Shown here piece after piece: positions 5,355 through 6,001 of a stretch of 6,001 nt of DNA (the stretch's first letter is position 1; every line of letters begins with the position of its first letter). The notes under the pieces are model-generated. The model ran no database searches. It was not told the origin of the DNA and saw only the letters and a list, made by a program, of their open reading frames with translations. This DNA is from Archangium sp. (GTDB lineage Bacteria; Myxococcota; Myxococcia; Myxococcales; Myxococcaceae): positions 1-6,001 of the forward strand of contig JAEUJT010000353.1 of assembly GCA_016793525.1 (NCBI GenBank). Direction: 5' to 3'. Position numbers and translations under genes: made by a program.

Positions 5355-6001
5355 CGCGCACTTCGAACCTCGCGTGGCTTGCCTTCACCGCGCTGGCCTT
5401 CACCGCGTGCCCGCGTACGCCGCCGCGCCTCGACGGTGGGACGGTCGCTGACGCCGGTATCGAGGAAGATGCCGGGCTCCCCATCGACGAAGACGCGGGC
5501 ACGCCGGTCGACGCTGGAGCACCGCCGGAGCTGAAGATTCGCCGGCTCCTGCCTCCGCGCGGGCCGTCGGGCGGTGGGGTGAACGTGTTGCTCGAGGGCT
5601 CCGGCTTCCTCCGCAATTTCGCGCCGTCGGGCACGCAGGCCAAGCGCGTGACGCAGCTGTCGTTCGGCTCGAACCCGGTCATCGACTTTCAAATCATCGA
5701 CGACGAGACGCTCGAGGCCCGAGTGCCGCCCGGCGTCGCCGGCCCCGCGTCGGTGACCATTCAGAACCCGAATGGCCGCCTCGTTTGCAACAACTGCTTC
5801 ACCTACTTCGACGAGCTGGTGGTGACGGGGCTCTCGCCGCGTGAGGGGCCCATCGGCGGCAACACGTTGGTCACCATCGACGGCACGGGCTTCACCAGCG
5901 ACGTGCAGGTGCTCTTCGGAGGCCGCTCCAGCCCCGCCATCACCGTGGTGAGCTCGACTCAGCTGACGGCGCTCACCCCGCGTGGCGCGACGGCCGACCT
6001 C
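5351..6001 (+). CDS. IPT/TIG-domain lipoprotein (partial, 3' end beyond the window)
   Basis: The frame runs open for 217 codons to the window edge, so the C-terminus is missing. It starts with a signal peptide, MTRTSNLAWLAFTALAFTAC, with lipobox F-T-A-C20. An acidic linker follows (about 28-57) in which the tripeptide DAG recurs four times, as is common behind the lipobox of myxobacterial lipoproteins. Two IPT/TIG immunoglobulin-like domains follow: about 62-154, with RRLLPPRGPSGGGVNVLLEG and a CNNC pair at 146-149, and about 156 to the edge, with GLSPREGPIGGNTLVTIDGTGF. IPT/TIG domains occur in tandem in cell-surface and adhesion proteins, so more copies are likely downstream. The start is supported by GGAG with 5 nt spacing and by the ATGA overlap with the preceding stop. 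Surface binding is the likely role; the ligand is unknown. Confidence 0.88.
   Translation, partial: MTRTSNLAWLAFTALAFTACPRTPPRLDGGTVADAGIEEDAGLPIDEDAGTPVDAGAPPELKIRRLLPPRGPSGGGVNVLLEGSGFLRNFAPSGTQAKRVTQLSFGSNPVIDFQIIDDETLEARVPPGVAGPASVTIQNPNGRLVCNNCFTYFDELVVTGLSPREGPIGGNTLVTIDGTGFTSDVQVLFGGRSSPAITVVSSTQLTALTPRGATADL
5432..5521 (+). repeat. Acidic DAG-rich linker after the lipobox (in-gene)
   Basis: Residues 28-57 of the IPT/TIG lipoprotein contain four DAG tripeptides separated by short acidic or Pro-containing spacers (ADAG, EEDAG, DEDAG, VDAG). The stretch is probably a flexible tether between the lipid anchor and the first IPT domain. An acidic tether could bind cations or steer sorting, but that is speculation. 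Confidence 0.6.

Overview
The window is high-GC, fully coding DNA from what looks like a myxobacterium or a related Myxococcota/Deltaproteobacteria member. That placement is inferred from the strong G/C third-position bias, four consecutive lipoprotein genes, a VWA lipoprotein, Cys-rich repeat modules, PPC and IPT/TIG domains, and a 'DAG'-rich linker after a lipobox. No marker gene fixes the taxon. No tRNA, rRNA, CRISPR array, insertion sequence or convincing intrinsic terminator was seen.

Left part (minus strand, about 12-1226): a short leftward operon encodes a DUF4442-type hotdog-fold thioesterase-like protein, followed 19 nt later by a small NrdG-like radical SAM protein with a CxxxCxxC cluster motif. 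An 18-codon leader ORF with a clear AAGGAG ribosome binding site lies just upstream of the thioesterase gene, and its stop overlaps the thioesterase start (ATGA). It may set up translational coupling.

Divergent gap (about 1174-1324): about 150 bp separates the thioesterase start from the preferred start of the rightward genes, and it should hold both promoters. It carries two back-to-back Shine-Dalgarno-like sites facing opposite ways, so the start of the first rightward gene is ambiguous (1259 or 1325).

Right part (plus strand, 1325 to beyond 6001): four lipoprotein genes are joined by three successive 4-nt ATGA stop/start overlaps. In order they encode a VWA-domain protein with a MIDAS motif; a two-ASH-domain, PKD-domain protein with a YfaP/DUF2135-like C-terminus; a protein with nine four-cysteine repeat units followed by two PPC-like domains; and an IPT/TIG-domain protein cut by the window edge. 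All four have a lipobox and none has a recognisable enzyme domain. The most economical reading is a co-translated set of envelope or surface binding proteins that may assemble together. Its function is unknown. It is the best candidate in the window for an undescribed system.
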